A DNA stretch of 30,541 nt from a virus. Position 1 is the first letter of the stretch. Each line of letters begins with the position of its first letter. Below the pieces are notes generated by a model, which made no database searches, was not told the DNA's origin, and was given only the letters and a program-made list of their open reading frames with translations. Shown here in pieces: positions 12,956 through 22,091 of the stretch. A program made the translations under genes and the position numbers. The stretch lies in the IMG/VR virus record IMGVR_UViG_3300046507_000231, positions 1 to 30,541 of that record; one strand, written 5' to 3'.

Positions 12956-14260
12956 TTAACTGAATTCGAACACGATAACGATGCCGGGACCTCCGGCTCC
13001 GCCGCCAACTTGCGATTGACTTGCAAACGTCAATCCACCGCTTCCACCGGACCCGTATCCGAACCCTGCGATGCCGCCGCCAGAGGCGTTTATCGGCGTA
13101 CCCCCGCGACCGAACTGGCTGTTTGCTCCCGCGCCGCTATACCCGACCGTGAGCGACGCCACGAAGGCGATAATTGCGCGATTTCCGGGGATGCTCAAAA
13201 ACCCGCCCGTCGCGCCTGCGTCGCCGAAACCATTGTTCGCCGTCACCGGCGCCGAAGTTGGGCCGGCACTGTTTCCGCCAACTCCGCCAGCAGCCGTTAG
13301 AAGCGACCCGAAGCTCGACGCGCCTCCATTCCCTCCCGCCGTACCCCCGGCGGCCCCTGCTGCCCCTGCCGCACCGACAGTAATTGTCTGAGACACTGCT
13401 GGGCCATAATATTCTCCGTACGCACCCGAATTTCCACCTATTCCCACGCCGACTTGGCTGGCATTCGTAGTCGGAGCGCCCCCCCCGCCCCCTCCCGCGC
13501 CCTGAGCCTTGACCCAAACCTTCGAGGCGCCTGTCGTCGGTGTGTATGTCCCGCTTGACGTGAAGGTTTGTACATTGAGCAGCCGGCCGGCGGTCGGCAC
13601 AGCCTGAATCTGGCTCAGCAGGTTGTTGGTCAGGAACGGTGCGCCGGTGTACTGGCTGATGTTGCCCGACGTAATCGACGTGGCTCCAAACGGAACGGTG
13701 ATGACCCACAGACCGTTGAAGCCAGCGTCGGGCGTCGGCGTGACCTGCGAGCCGGTCGTTGCGGCCGTTCCGGCCTTCAACGACAATTGAACCGTGTTGT
13801 CGCGATACGTCGTGTTCGATGTGCCGGTGTTGTTTGGCCCGCTGTAGGCGGTAGCCGGGTTACTTGCGTTGTAGTATGGGAGAACCGTACTGCCGCCGTC
13901 CACCTCTTGAAACGCGCCTTGCACCAGGTAATTGATCGAAAACCCGGCAGTCGTAGGGGCGGGACACGAGAAGTTCACCGCGTCAAGCAGAATCCCCTGC
14001 TTCACAATCGTGTGCGCGTCAGCGGTAAGCGAAGAGTACGCGCCGGTATCGGTCGCTTGAAGCGAGTAAGCGCGGCCCGGATTTACGTTCACCGTCATGC
14101 CGGCCGGCGACGTCGGAACGCAGCCGAGTCCGGAGAACAGCGTAGATGTGCCGATCATGTCCTGCAGGACGTGGCCGATGGCGACCATGACGTTCTTGTT
14201 CAGATTGAGCAAGTCCGTCTCAAGCGGCACAGCTCCGGCGTAGTTGATAACTCGACGCAT
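12956..14260 (-). CDS. Tail fibre protein with glycine-rich C-terminal domain
   Basis: The start is ATG 14260 (MRRVINYAGAVPLETDLL), with GGAAG about eight bases upstream; the longer frame to 14302 crosses a terminator. The 434-residue product has an N-terminal tail-attachment part of a type common in Burkholderia phages, a beta-rich middle, and from about residue 245 a glycine-rich tip domain (KVWVKAQGAGGGGGG, ITVGAAGAAGAAGG, ending GGAGGPGIVIVFEFS). Glycine-rich tips of this kind can carry receptor specificity by variable loops. The following gene is its chaperone. It probably binds the host surface. Confidence 0.85.
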   Translation of the reverse strand: MRRVINYAGAVPLETDLLNLNKNVMVAIGHVLQDMIGTSTLFSGLGCVPTSPAGMTVNVNPGRAYSLQATDTGAYSSLTADAHTIVKQGILLDAVNFSCPAPTTAGFSINYLVQGAFQEVDGGSTVLPYYNASNPATAYSGPNNTGTSNTTYRDNTVQLSLKAGTAATTGSQVTPTPDAGFNGLWVITVPFGATSITSGNISQYTGAPFLTNNLLSQIQAVPTAGRLLNVQTFTSSGTYTPTTGASKVWVKAQGAGGGGGGAPTTNASQVGVGIGGNSGAYGEYYGPAVSQTITVGAAGAAGAAGGTAGGNGGASSFGSLLTAAGGVGGNSAGPTSAPVTANNGFGDAGATGGFLSIPGNRAIIAFVASLTVGYSGAGANSQFGRGGTPINASGGGIAGFGYGSGGSGGLTFASQSQVGGGAGGPGIVIVFEFS

Positions 14261-14278
14261 GTGTTGGCTTCCAAAAAG

Positions 14279-14300
14279 AAAAGCCCGCACGCGGCGGGCC
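14279..14300 (-). terminator. Intrinsic terminator upstream of the tail fibre gene
   Basis: On the minus strand GGCCCGCC, a short loop and GCGGGCTTTTCTTTTT. The T-tract leads directly into GGAAG and the fibre ATG at 14260. It follows the stop of the 220-residue baseplate protein at 14327. Confidence 0.75.
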
Positions 14301-14326
14301 AAATTGAATATCTAGCTTCTGATCGA

Positions 14327-14989
14327 CTACGAACTGATGCGGACCCAGGCTATCGTCCCCACCGGAATTACGTTCGCAATCGCAGCGTATATATCGGAAT
14401 CGCTCACGGACGCTTGAACCATGCTCAGGCTCGCATATTCGCCGCGTGATGCGATGCTGTAGCCTGATGGCGAACTGCCGTAGCCGGCGACATACGGGAT
14501 GCCGGTGCCGAGCGGCCTGTATGCGGTCACGAACGCCTGATACGGATGCACGAGCGAGCCATATGCGCCAGCGACGCCGTATCCGCATGCGACGCCATAT
14601 CCGCCCGTATCCGCAGGACGGCTAGGCTCGACGATGAGCGGCGCTCGACCAGTCAGCGTCGTGAGAACCTGCGTGACCGCCTTGCGGGTTGCGCGCTCAC
14701 GGAACAGGTTGATGATGATACGGTTGCGAAACGCAGAGTCTGACTCGTTCGTCTTTCGCGGCAGCGAAGTTCCGAAAAAGTCGGCGCTTATGACGTCGAG
14801 AAAGCCATCCGTTGCGGTAGCGATGCGAAGCTGCTGCTTGGCATACGCCAGCACCGAATAGACGTTCGCGAAGATCGCCGCGAAGCCGCCGAGAAGCGCC
14901 GTCAGGATCGTTGGCGAGTCTCCGAACCAGCCGCGCGGCAGGAGCGCTTGTAGGCGCTCGAGCATATCGTTTTGATCGCCTGTCGCCAT
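14327..14989 (-). CDS. Baseplate protein (Mu gp48-like)
   Basis: The 220-residue product lies immediately after the wedge protein J homologue, its ATG overlapping that stop (TGATG), exactly where Mu-like phages have gp48. It has an N-terminal helical part with LQALLPRGW, typical of this family, then a helical KAVTQVLTTLTGR segment and a Tyr/Gly-rich region (GGYGVACGYGVAGAYG). Its likely role is completing the baseplate and linking fibres. Assigned by synteny and N-terminal pattern. Confidence 0.75.
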   Translation of the reverse strand: MATGDQNDMLERLQALLPRGWFGDSPTILTALLGGFAAIFANVYSVLAYAKQQLRIATATDGFLDVISADFFGTSLPRKTNESDSAFRNRIIINLFRERATRKAVTQVLTTLTGRAPLIVEPSRPADTGGYGVACGYGVAGAYGSLVHPYQAFVTAYRPLGTGIPYVAGYGSSPSGYSIASRGEYASLSMVQASVSDSDIYAAIANVIPVGTIAWVRISS

Positions 14990-16119
14990 CAGTTCACCGT
15001 TACCGTGCTGGCCTTGATCGTTTGTTTTGACGTCGCCGCAAGATCAGACGTGCCGCCGTTGAGCGTGACGCCAGTCACGTTCGTGACAGCAGGCGACGCG
15101 TCATACGCGACCTGAGCGAGCCGCGAGTAAGCGAGCGATGTACCGAGCGGAAGTGCGTTGATATAAGACTGAAGTGCTGCCGTGACCGTCGCCACAATGA
15201 CGCTGTGCGTGTAGCCCGATGCGGTTGTGATCGTCATTACCACGGTCGCATTCACGACCACCGGCTTGTGAACATCAAACGTGACCGTGAACGGCCTAAC
15301 TGTATCGATCGCATTGGATACCGTGTTGAGCAGCGCATCCGATGGCGCGCCAGATCCATCGTCGAAGACAACCACGAAATTACCGGGCTGATACGCTCCG
15401 GCGTAGTTCGCGTTTTCTGTGATCGTGTACGTCAAGCCCTGCTGAATCGACGTGATAGCGTTGCCGATGGCCGCTTTCGTCGCTTTGGACAGGCTTTGCA
15501 GCCACGTCTGAAACCGGGCCAGCGCGTTCGCGTCGCTTTCGGCGTCTGCGCCGTTCGTGAAAGCCGCGGCATTCGTCACCGTGTCGACGCCCGGCACCGA
15601 CTGCGAAAGCTGGCTGATCGTGCCGGCGAGCACGTTGCCGCCCGAGCCGGCCGTTACAGCCGTCACCGTCACACTTACGCTCGCCGTACTGGCTGCCAGC
15701 ACATAGCCGCCGAGCGTCGCGCTGTAGGCGGGATTCGACGTGTCGAGATTGACCGTGAATTGCTGCGAGCCGTCCGTCGTCTGCACCACCGTTCCAACTG
15801 GCACGACCGCCTGAGCAGTGGGAGTGAAACGCGAGAACGTCACCGTACCTGTTGCGGCGACAGCAGCGAGGCGCGAGAAGCCGAAGTCGGCGAGCCACGA
15901 ATCGAGATCCGCGTCGGTCGACGTCGATGCGCGCGTCTTTGCGAGCAGGATCAGGATTTGACCCTGCAGCCAAAGCGCGATACCCGACACCGCCTCACCA
16001 AGCGCGCGCAGCACTGTGCCAATGTTGAAGTTCAGGATCGCGGACGTGACCGACCCCTGAACCGTAGACGCAAAGTTTTGAAGCATCTGCGTCAGCGATT
16101 GCGTCTGTACTTGTGCCAT
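14989..16119 (-). CDS. Baseplate wedge protein, J/gp47-like
   Basis: The 376-residue product matches the baseplate J-like family. It has the central segment 'DADLDSWLADFGFSRL.AATGTVTFSRFTPTAQAVVPVGTVVQTTDGSQQF' and the 'VTAVTAGSGGNVLAGTISQL' strand region, then '.ADAESDANALARFQTWLQSL' and the C-terminal VVVNATVVMTI domain. It forms wedges around the hub in contractile tails. It sits between gp46-like and gp48-like genes, the canonical order. Length is normal. Confidence 0.92.
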   Translation of the reverse strand: MAQVQTQSLTQMLQNFASTVQGSVTSAILNFNIGTVLRALGEAVSGIALWLQGQILILLAKTRASTSTDADLDSWLADFGFSRLAAVAATGTVTFSRFTPTAQAVVPVGTVVQTTDGSQQFTVNLDTSNPAYSATLGGYVLAASTASVSVTVTAVTAGSGGNVLAGTISQLSQSVPGVDTVTNAAAFTNGADAESDANALARFQTWLQSLSKATKAAIGNAITSIQQGLTYTITENANYAGAYQPGNFVVVFDDGSGAPSDALLNTVSNAIDTVRPFTVTFDVHKPVVVNATVVMTITTASGYTHSVIVATVTAALQSYINALPLGTSLAYSRLAQVAYDASPAVTNVTGVTLNGGTSDLAATSKQTIKASTVTVN

Positions 16120-16521
16120 TTATTGATCGATCTGGAATGAGAGGGTGCTGATGGAGCCAGTCACTGCGTCGGCATACTGGATCGTCACCGCGGCGCCATT
16201 GTTGAACGGCGTCACCGTCACAACCGGAGCGGGAGAAGCAGCGATGCCGGCAATCGTCTTGATCGTCTTTTGGATCGTGCCGCGCAGCTCGGAGACGTTG
16301 AGCGTCTTGCCGATTCGATACGGGATGCCGGCGCCGAAATCCGCGTGCCAGGTGTAGTCAGGCGATGCGAGCGGGTTGCCGGCAGAGTCCGTCCATCGCG
16401 GATTGGTCATCAGCGCGCGAAGCAATTCCTGCTGCGCGAGCGTGTCGTCGGCAGCGACGGCTAGATCGCCGTTTGCGGCGATCGATAGGTCGTTTTGCCA
16501 ATAATGGTCGAGATCCGCCAT
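16120..16521 (-). CDS. Baseplate wedge protein, gp46/gp25-like
   Basis: The 133-residue product carries the GP46/gp25-like lysozyme-fold wedge pattern: 'NDLSIAANGDLAVAADDTLAQQELLRALMTNPR' and a following DFGAGIPYRIGKTL. These small proteins polymerise with J at the sheath end of the baseplate. Start and stop abut the spike gene upstream and the J-like gene downstream without gaps. Confidence 0.9.
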   Translation of the reverse strand: MADLDHYWQNDLSIAANGDLAVAADDTLAQQELLRALMTNPRWTDSAGNPLASPDYTWHADFGAGIPYRIGKTLNVSELRGTIQKTIKTIAGIAASPAPVVTVTPFNNGAAVTIQYADAVTGSISTLSFQIDQ

Positions 16522-17195
16522 CAGCCACCCTTAACTGTTGATGTCATGTGCGACGCCGACATGGTTTGATTTGGCGTGCTCGTCGGCGACCCGGACGCGG
16601 CAGACGTGTGCGTGTGGCCGTTGAAAAGCGCCATGAACGCCGATGTCACGAACTGCAGCAGTGTCTGCCCGCTCGAGCCGAGCGTGATCGTCGGCGCCGT
16701 GATTGCTGCTGAAGCCGATGACGTGACAGATGCCGCGCCGGTCACGTTTGCGTTCAGTGCGCCGCCAACAGTAGCGTTCAGGTCAGACGCGGTGACGAGC
16801 TCGACAGCGCCGCTGGTCTTGAATTTCAACGAAGATCCAGACTTGTGGACGATCCACGTTTCACCGGCCGGCACCGCAGGCGGTACATTCACGTTCGAAA
16901 AAAACCGCCCTACCACCTTCGGCGCAGCGTTCGAACCGTCCGTGAACGCGATCATCACCATGTCGCCGATGTTCGGCGCGGTCAGCACGCCGAAGCCATT
17001 GCCGACGCCCACAGCGCCGAGCGGCAGCCATCCGGTTTCGATGACGTCCGAGTCGCCCACGCCCTGAAATGTGACCTTCACCGAATGCGTCGACGGGTTG
17101 TAGCTGCTCACCGTCGCCATGCGAGGTTTTGGCAGACGGCCAGCCGCCGCCTCCGCGTGCCCTCGCATCGCGTTTGCAAGTTCGTGATAGTTCAT
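16521..17195 (-). CDS. Baseplate central spike protein, gpV/gp45-like
   Basis: The 224-residue product has the OB-fold pattern of phage baseplate assembly protein V (PRMATVSSYNPSTHSVKVTF...TGWLPLGA), a pair of Gly-rich strands, then a Ser/Ala/Thr beta-helix and a C-terminal tip with N-G-H194-T-H196-T. The HxH motif in such spikes commonly binds an iron ion at the sharpened tip that pierces the outer membrane. It overlaps the hub gene by one base and lies in the normal Mu/P2 order (hub, spike, gp25-like, J). Confidence 0.88.
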   Translation of the reverse strand: MNYHELANAMRGHAEAAAGRLPKPRMATVSSYNPSTHSVKVTFQGVGDSDVIETGWLPLGAVGVGNGFGVLTAPNIGDMVMIAFTDGSNAAPKVVGRFFSNVNVPPAVPAGETWIVHKSGSSLKFKTSGAVELVTASDLNATVGGALNANVTGAASVTSSASAAITAPTITLGSSGQTLLQFVTSAFMALFNGHTHTSAASGSPTSTPNQTMSASHMTSTVKGG

Positions 17196-18346
17196 CAGAG
17201 AGAGGCTGCTTCAGAGGTTGCGGCGTGGTTCTTGCCGTGGACGTTCATCTCGAAACCGCCTTCGAACGACATGCGGCGCGTGATTTGCGACGGATAGTAG
17301 GTCTGATCCCATGCGGTGCCAGTGCCAGACACCTGAATGACAGTCTGCGTGTCGAGCGTCACGTCGCCCGGCAGGCGGCACGACATTTTCATCTCGTGCT
17401 TCACGATCAGATCGTATTTCTGCTGCGCAATCTGCAGCGCGCGCTGCTTGTCGATGTTCGGGTAAAAGAACGTGAACACCTGACCGTTAGCCGGCGTCGT
17501 CGATAGGCCCGGCTTGATGCTGCCGACCTTGTTCTGCGGATAGACGGCGTTGAATCCGTACTGCTGCTTGTCATTCCATGACCGCACCACCACCGTGACG
17601 CCGCGCGATACTGTCAGCGTGCGCTCGAAGCGCATGTCTTCGGCATTTCCTGCCATCGCACGGTATTGCGCCGTGCTAGGGTTGACTTGCGTCCAGACTA
17701 TCGGATAAGGCGCAGAATCAGCGGCAGGCGGCGGCCCGAAATACAGCGTCTTGTCTTTCACATAGACGACGAAACCCTCTTGCTGCGCGAGGAAGCACAG
17801 AATGTCCCATTCGGTGCGTTCGTCCATCAGGTTGACGTGCTCGATGTCGTAATACGCACCGGCTCGCGTCTTCGTGGCCGTGACTTGCGCGGTCAGTCCG
17901 CGGCGCTGCGCCAACGTAGTCGCGATCTGGCTCGACGTCTGGTTCTGAAACTTCTCGGTCGTCTTCGCGTCGATGAAAACGCGCGTCAGATCCCGGCCGC
18001 GCACGGTGATGACGTCCTGCGCCATGTCGTAGTCGATCGTGTCGGCCTGCCCATAGATCAATTTCGTCAGGTCGTCGGGGGTGTACGCGTCGAAATCGTC
18101 GGGGAAGCCGGCGAAAAGCTCGATGTACATGTCCTGCTGCTGGCTGAACCAGTTGACGTCTGTCGCGGCAGGCAAAGCCGAGCCGATGAACCGCACTTCG
18201 AACGTGTCAGCAGACGACAGTGCATTATTTTCGACCTCGTAATCGCTCCACGCCTGCGCAACCGTGCCGTTGATACGCACCAGACCCCGCGGCGCAGTCA
18301 CCAATCCGGCCGGCTGCGTCGTGGTAATCCGGTCCGCATTAGGCAT
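17195..18346 (-). CDS. Baseplate hub protein, gpD/gp44-like
   Basis: The 383-residue product matches the late-control gpD / Mu gp44 / T4 gp27 hub family: an N-terminal beta domain (VRINGTVAQAWSDYEVENNALSSADTFEV...), 'GQADTIDYDM..DVITVRGRDLTRVFIDAKTTEKFQNQTSSQIATTLAQRRGL' and 'TEWDILCFLAQQEGFVVYV'. It forms the trimeric adaptor between tail tube and spike. GGAG six bases before ATG 18346 supports the start; the gene overlaps the LysM-hub gene by eight bases. Confidence 0.9.
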   Translation of the reverse strand: MPNADRITTTQPAGLVTAPRGLVRINGTVAQAWSDYEVENNALSSADTFEVRFIGSALPAATDVNWFSQQQDMYIELFAGFPDDFDAYTPDDLTKLIYGQADTIDYDMAQDVITVRGRDLTRVFIDAKTTEKFQNQTSSQIATTLAQRRGLTAQVTATKTRAGAYYDIEHVNLMDERTEWDILCFLAQQEGFVVYVKDKTLYFGPPPAADSAPYPIVWTQVNPSTAQYRAMAGNAEDMRFERTLTVSRGVTVVVRSWNDKQQYGFNAVYPQNKVGSIKPGLSTTPANGQVFTFFYPNIDKQRALQIAQQKYDLIVKHEMKMSCRLPGDVTLDTQTVIQVSGTGTAWDQTYYPSQITRRMSFEGGFEMNVHGKNHAATSEAASL

Positions 18347-19301
18347 TCGCTACTCCGTCCGCTTCTGCGGCGTTGTTCGTTGGCGGAATCGCGATGTTCT
18401 GCGTGCCGCTGATGTTCGGATCTCCGCCGAGCGACGGATTGGCGCGGGAAATCGCAACCCAGCCAGTCGCATCCTTGTAATACTTGGCAGCCAGGTCGTA
18501 TAGATTGCCGCCCACGACCGTGATCGACTTCGACGCCGATCCGATCTGGCCGATGTTCGTGCCGACGCGCGAGAGCACGCCTTGCAACTGGAGCAATTGC
18601 GGCTGCTGCGTCATCGTGTTGACTTGCGCGCTCAGCCTCGATACTTGCTGCGCGATCGGATTGTTCGGCAGGAGTCCACCGACCGTCGAAACGCTCTGTA
18701 GCGTGTTCTCGCCGGCCGCGATCAGCGTCGAAACCTGAGCTTGAACCTGCGCGAGCGGTGCAAGCACCGTTTGCAGCGTGCTTTGCGTTGCTTTGGCGAA
18801 GCTCGAGACGGCGCCAATGGCCGACGTTAGCGTTCCCATCGAGCTCGTTAGGCCGGCGTTGCCAATGCTCGAGCAGATGCCGTTCGCCGTCGAAATGTCC
18901 GCGCCAATCAGATCGTCAATGCCCGGCGCTGCGTTCGGCCCTTGCGCTGCGTTGTCGGCGACGACTTCGAGCCGGATGCGATAGTAAATCTCGTATTCGC
19001 GCTGAAAGTCTTCGACGAACTCACAGATCACGACCGAATAGCTGTACTCACTGAACGTGAGACTCAGCATCTTCTGCGCAAGCGCCATCTGCTTGAGTGT
19101 GCGAGCTCGCTGCAGTGCGTTTTCGCCTAGCAACATGCCGGACCACTCAAGCGGCTGCGGATCGTAGCCCATCATGTTGACGTTGCGCGCCCCGCCGACC
19201 ATCTTGCGCACGACGGCGCGAATCGCCGTCGTCATCGTGATCCGCTCGGGGATTTCATACTCGGAGAACGTGAAGTCTCCGAGCTGTAGCGTTACAGCCA
19301 T
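18339..19301 (-). CDS. LysM-domain tail hub protein
   Basis: The 320-residue product has an N-terminal beta domain of a type seen in baseplate or tape-measure-adjacent proteins, a long Ala/Ser/Gln-rich helical middle (about 130-250) and a C-terminal LysM-like domain (about 261-307; TVVGGNLYDLAAKYYKDATGWVAISRANP). LysM modules in contractile phages link tape measure, tube and hub or bind peptidoglycan. It lies directly between tape measure (stop 19303) and hub genes, the usual place. A GGGG run precedes the ATG. Confidence 0.8.
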   Translation of the reverse strand: MAVTLQLGDFTFSEYEIPERITMTTAIRAVVRKMVGGARNVNMMGYDPQPLEWSGMLLGENALQRARTLKQMALAQKMLSLTFSEYSYSVVICEFVEDFQREYEIYYRIRLEVVADNAAQGPNAAPGIDDLIGADISTANGICSSIGNAGLTSSMGTLTSAIGAVSSFAKATQSTLQTVLAPLAQVQAQVSTLIAAGENTLQSVSTVGGLLPNNPIAQQVSRLSAQVNTMTQQPQLLQLQGVLSRVGTNIGQIGSASKSITVVGGNLYDLAAKYYKDATGWVAISRANPSLGGDPNISGTQNIAIPPTNNAAEADGVANA

Positions 19302-19302
19302 A

Positions 19303-21192
19303 TCAATGCCCCGTTACGAGTTGAGTAGGCGCCGATGCGTTCAGGTCGTAGAAACCGGAGCCGAGGCGCGTCGACGTCTTGCGAACGATGGAGTCGACGA
19401 CCTTGGTGTGGATCGGCGTGCCGTCCATCGTGGCATTAACGGTTACATTCATACCGCCGCCACCCGACGCAACGTACGGGCTGCCGCCGCGATTCATGGC
19501 GTCAATGCGTCGCTGCGCATCCGGCGTCAGTTTTGCGCCGCCCTGATCCTTGTACGAGTCGATCTCGCCTTGGCTCATCGGCCGGAACGCATACGCCGCT
19601 AGCGCCAACGTTCCGAGCGCAGCCACGGCAAGCCCGATCGGGTTCATCAGCGCCCCAATTGCGCCGAACAGTGACGCCTTGCTAGCCCCGCCGATCAGCC
19701 CGGCAATGCGAGATAGCCCCGCCGCACCGCCCACCGCTTGCATGGCGAGTGCCAGGCCGAGGCCACGCATCGCGGCCGTCAGCACAAGAACCGTGCCGCG
19801 AATCATCAGCGCGCCGGAGAGGCCAATCATTGCGTGCGTGAGCGCGCGGAACAGCGTCGGATGGTTCTGCACAACCTGCGACAGACGATCGAACACGCCG
19901 GCGAGCCTAAGAAGGCCGCTAGTGATCGTCGGCAGGTACACCGAGCCGAACACCGCGAGGAAGTTCTTGAACGCAGCCTCTGCGGCGATCTCGGCACCTT
20001 CCGGCGACTTGATGTATTGCTGGTAAGCCGCACTGAAGCCCTTAGAGCGCCCGAAAATGCCGGCGTCTTTCTCGTACTTGTGCTGACTGGTGATGAACGA
20101 ACCAATGAAGTCCGACGTATTGCGGTTCAGGTTCTGCATCACGATGCCGGCAACCTGCTCATCCGTCAGGTTCATGCCAAACCGCTCGCGAATGCGCGGC
20201 GCGACTACCTTCTGAATGAACTCATCAGGTCGATGCGATGCCATTTCGATGAACTGCGGAGCCAAGCCGCCAATGATCGGCGTCAGCATGTGCTGCTTCT
20301 TCAGCGCCGCCTTCAGCTCTGGATCTTTCCCGATGGCGTCATTCACCGCTCGCTGCATCATCTTCGCTTGCGGGCTGACATGCAGATCCCAAAGGCCAAG
20401 GCTTGTCAGGAAGCCCTTACCCTTGTTATCCATGTGACCGCCGAGAATGCTGCTGATGTACGTCATCGCCGCAGTACCGGCTGTCGGCCCCGTCTTCGCC
20501 TGCATGAAAGCCGCGAATTGGCCGTACAGGAACGCCGGATCAAACAGCGTGTAAGCCATCTTGCCAGTCTGCGACGCGTGGAAGTAGTCGCTTGGGCTTA
20601 CCTTTCCGCCCGATCCGGTGTACACCTTCGACATCATGTCGAGCTCGCGCCGCATTTCGGCCGGATTCTGCGCAACCTTGTCGCCGCGGTGCTCCAGCGC
20701 CTTGACAGCGTTATAAACGAGCCCTTCGACCGGCTTTCCGTCGTTTTGAATGCGTGCGGCAATGCTGAACTTCTGGAAATCCTCACTCATGCGCAGCGCG
20801 CCGGGCAAATCACCAAGCGCGGTATGCAGGTCGCGGATCATGGCGATGTTTTCGCCGATCGTCGAGCCAAGGTTCTTGTGCGCAAGCTCCTGCGCCTTCG
20901 CAAAAGCGAGTGCGTTGTCTGCAGCCGAAAGGTTCAGCGCTTGGAATTTCTGCCGCTCTTGCTCGAGCTTTTTGGCTTCCTCATATGGGCCTTTCAGCAT
21001 CCCAGCGATTGCGCCGCCAAGACCTAGCATCAGGCCGCCCTTCATGGCCTGTTTGTTGATACTATCGATACGCTTCTGGAGTGCGGCTGCTTGCGCCTCC
21101 GTACGCATGAAATCTTTCGCCAGTGCTGCCAAACCGAGTGCGGCGTGGTTGATAAGGCTGATACGGACGCCGATTTTAAATGCTTCGAAAAT
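19303..21192 (-). CDS. Tail tape-measure protein with unusual start
   Basis: The product of about 629 residues has the features of a tape measure. It has a helical N-terminus with coiled-coil character, a long mainly helical body, a hydrophobic region of several membrane-like segments (about residues 455-535 of this reading) and a beta-rich C-terminus. It sets tail length and is ejected first into the host. No ATG or GTG opens the frame: the only conventional start is TTG at 21234 with no ribosome site. An ATT at 21192 follows GGGGG by five bases and lies just past the stop of the endonuclease gene, so I give that start with caution. It is shorter than many tape measures. Confidence 0.8.
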   Translation of the reverse strand: MFEAFKIGVRISLINHAALGLAALAKDFMRTEAQAAALQKRIDSINKQAMKGGLMLGLGGAIAGMLKGPYEEAKKLEQERQKFQALNLSAADNALAFAKAQELAHKNLGSTIGENIAMIRDLHTALGDLPGALRMSEDFQKFSIAARIQNDGKPVEGLVYNAVKALEHRGDKVAQNPAEMRRELDMMSKVYTGSGGKVSPSDYFHASQTGKMAYTLFDPAFLYGQFAAFMQAKTGPTAGTAAMTYISSILGGHMDNKGKGFLTSLGLWDLHVSPQAKMMQRAVNDAIGKDPELKAALKKQHMLTPIIGGLAPQFIEMASHRPDEFIQKVVAPRIRERFGMNLTDEQVAGIVMQNLNRNTSDFIGSFITSQHKYEKDAGIFGRSKGFSAAYQQYIKSPEGAEIAAEAAFKNFLAVFGSVYLPTITSGLLRLAGVFDRLSQVVQNHPTLFRALTHAMIGLSGALMIRGTVLVLTAAMRGLGLALAMQAVGGAAGLSRIAGLIGGASKASLFGAIGALMNPIGLAVAALGTLALAAYAFRPMSQGEIDSYKDQGGAKLTPDAQRRIDAMNRGGSPYVASGGGGMNVTVNATMDGTPIHTKVVDSIVRKTSTRLGSGFYDLNASAPTQLVTGH

Positions 21193-21193
21193 T

Positions 21194-21850
21194 TTAGCCC
21201 CCTGCGTAGCATATACCTTTGCCGTTAAGGACAAAGGATATTGTGGCTATTGAGCAGTTCAACTGCTTCGCCATCGCACGATACGTCGCGCCCGTTGCAC
21301 GCATGGCTTTGATCTCCAAAACCTGCGCATCAGTGAACTTCCTAAATCTGTTCGGCGCCCATTCCCTCACGTCACTGCGAGGAACGCCGCGCTTCGTTGC
21401 GGCTATCTTTTCAGCCCACTCAGAACCTTTAGGCGCACCCTTGCGAGTCGCGCTCATTCTTCGCTTCGTTTCTTCAGAGTGCCGCTTCCCGATGTTTGCC
21501 TGCCTGACCTTTTCCTTCGTCTCGTCGCTCAGTTTCAGACCGTAGTTCGAATGCGCGAGCGGCCTTAGGTTATATCTATTCCCTATCGCGGCATCCATGT
21601 GCGTCTGCTCAGCAGCAGTAAGAAGCGCCTTATCTGAGACCACTTCAAGAACATCGAATCGGAACGAGTGCGCGCCGTCTCTGTTCCACGCACTTTGAAG
21701 GTGGCGATTGAAGTGGCGGCCCGCAAAAAGATGTGCTATATGCTGTCTTGCGCGAAGACGAAGACATGCAGCGGACCCGACATATCGCTTACCATCCTTC
21801 AGGTTGACGATCGCATAGATGCCACTTACACCCTTATAGGACTCAAGCAT
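21194..21850 (-). CDS. GIY-YIG homing endonuclease
   Basis: The 218-residue product is a free-standing GIY-YIG endonuclease. GIY is at residues 10-12 and YVG at 23-25, with catalytic Arg33 in RARQH, Glu81 in AAEQTHMD, and NLRP nearby. NUMOD3-type repeats follow at about 107-135 (SDETKEKVRQANIGKRHSEETKRRMS), then a C-terminal helix-turn-helix at about 171-215 (FTDAQVLEIKAMRATGATYRAMAKQL). Such enzymes cut intron- or cassette-less phage genomes and spread their own gene. GGAG six bases upstream supports ATG 21850. It sits between the gp10-like gene and the tape measure, and its end overlaps the tape-measure start region, so it is an invader of the tail operon. Confidence 0.92.
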   Translation of the reverse strand: MLESYKGVSGIYAIVNLKDGKRYVGSAACLRLRARQHIAHLFAGRHFNRHLQSAWNRDGAHSFRFDVLEVVSDKALLTAAEQTHMDAAIGNRYNLRPLAHSNYGLKLSDETKEKVRQANIGKRHSEETKRRMSATRKGAPKGSEWAEKIAATKRGVPRSDVREWAPNRFRKFTDAQVLEIKAMRATGATYRAMAKQLNCSIATISFVLNGKGICYAGG

Positions 21851-22091
21851 GGGCCGCTCCGTAAAATATCGAGTACAAGAATGGGCCGCCGACCGCTTTC
21901 AGTCGGTTCAATACCCTTCCGTCAAGTCGATGAATGACGCCGGCAATCTGCAGGCGCCTATCCGGTTCGCTCACGCGATGCCCTTCTGGCGCCGTGTGGA
22001 CATCATTCTCATCAGCCTGGGCGGCATCGTGATCGCGGGAATCGTGCTGTTCTTCCTGTGCCTGATCGCGTGGTCGCTGATCACCGGCTAG
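21849..22091 (+). CDS. Small membrane protein on the strand opposite the late operon
   Basis: The 80-residue product has a cytoplasmic-looking basic N-terminal half and one long hydrophobic segment (about residues 50-77, RRVDIILISLGGIVIAG followed by LFFLCLIAW). AGGA lies seven bases before ATG 21849. The frame fits exactly between the divergent endonuclease start and the convergent gp10-like stop, overlapping each by a few bases, and no leftward gene fills this space. It may be a moron such as a superinfection-exclusion membrane protein, co-inserted with the endonuclease. Function is unknown. Confidence 0.55.
   Translation: MGRSVKYRVQEWAADRFQSVQYPSVKSMNDAGNLQAPIRFAHAMPFWRRVDIILISLGGIVIAGIVLFFLCLIAWSLITG

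Noticed and set aside
13300-13520. Variable-looking GC-rich tract in the fibre gene as a diversity-generating retroelement target
   Set aside because: No reverse transcriptase or template repeat is visible in the window; the tract simply encodes glycine-rich sequence.
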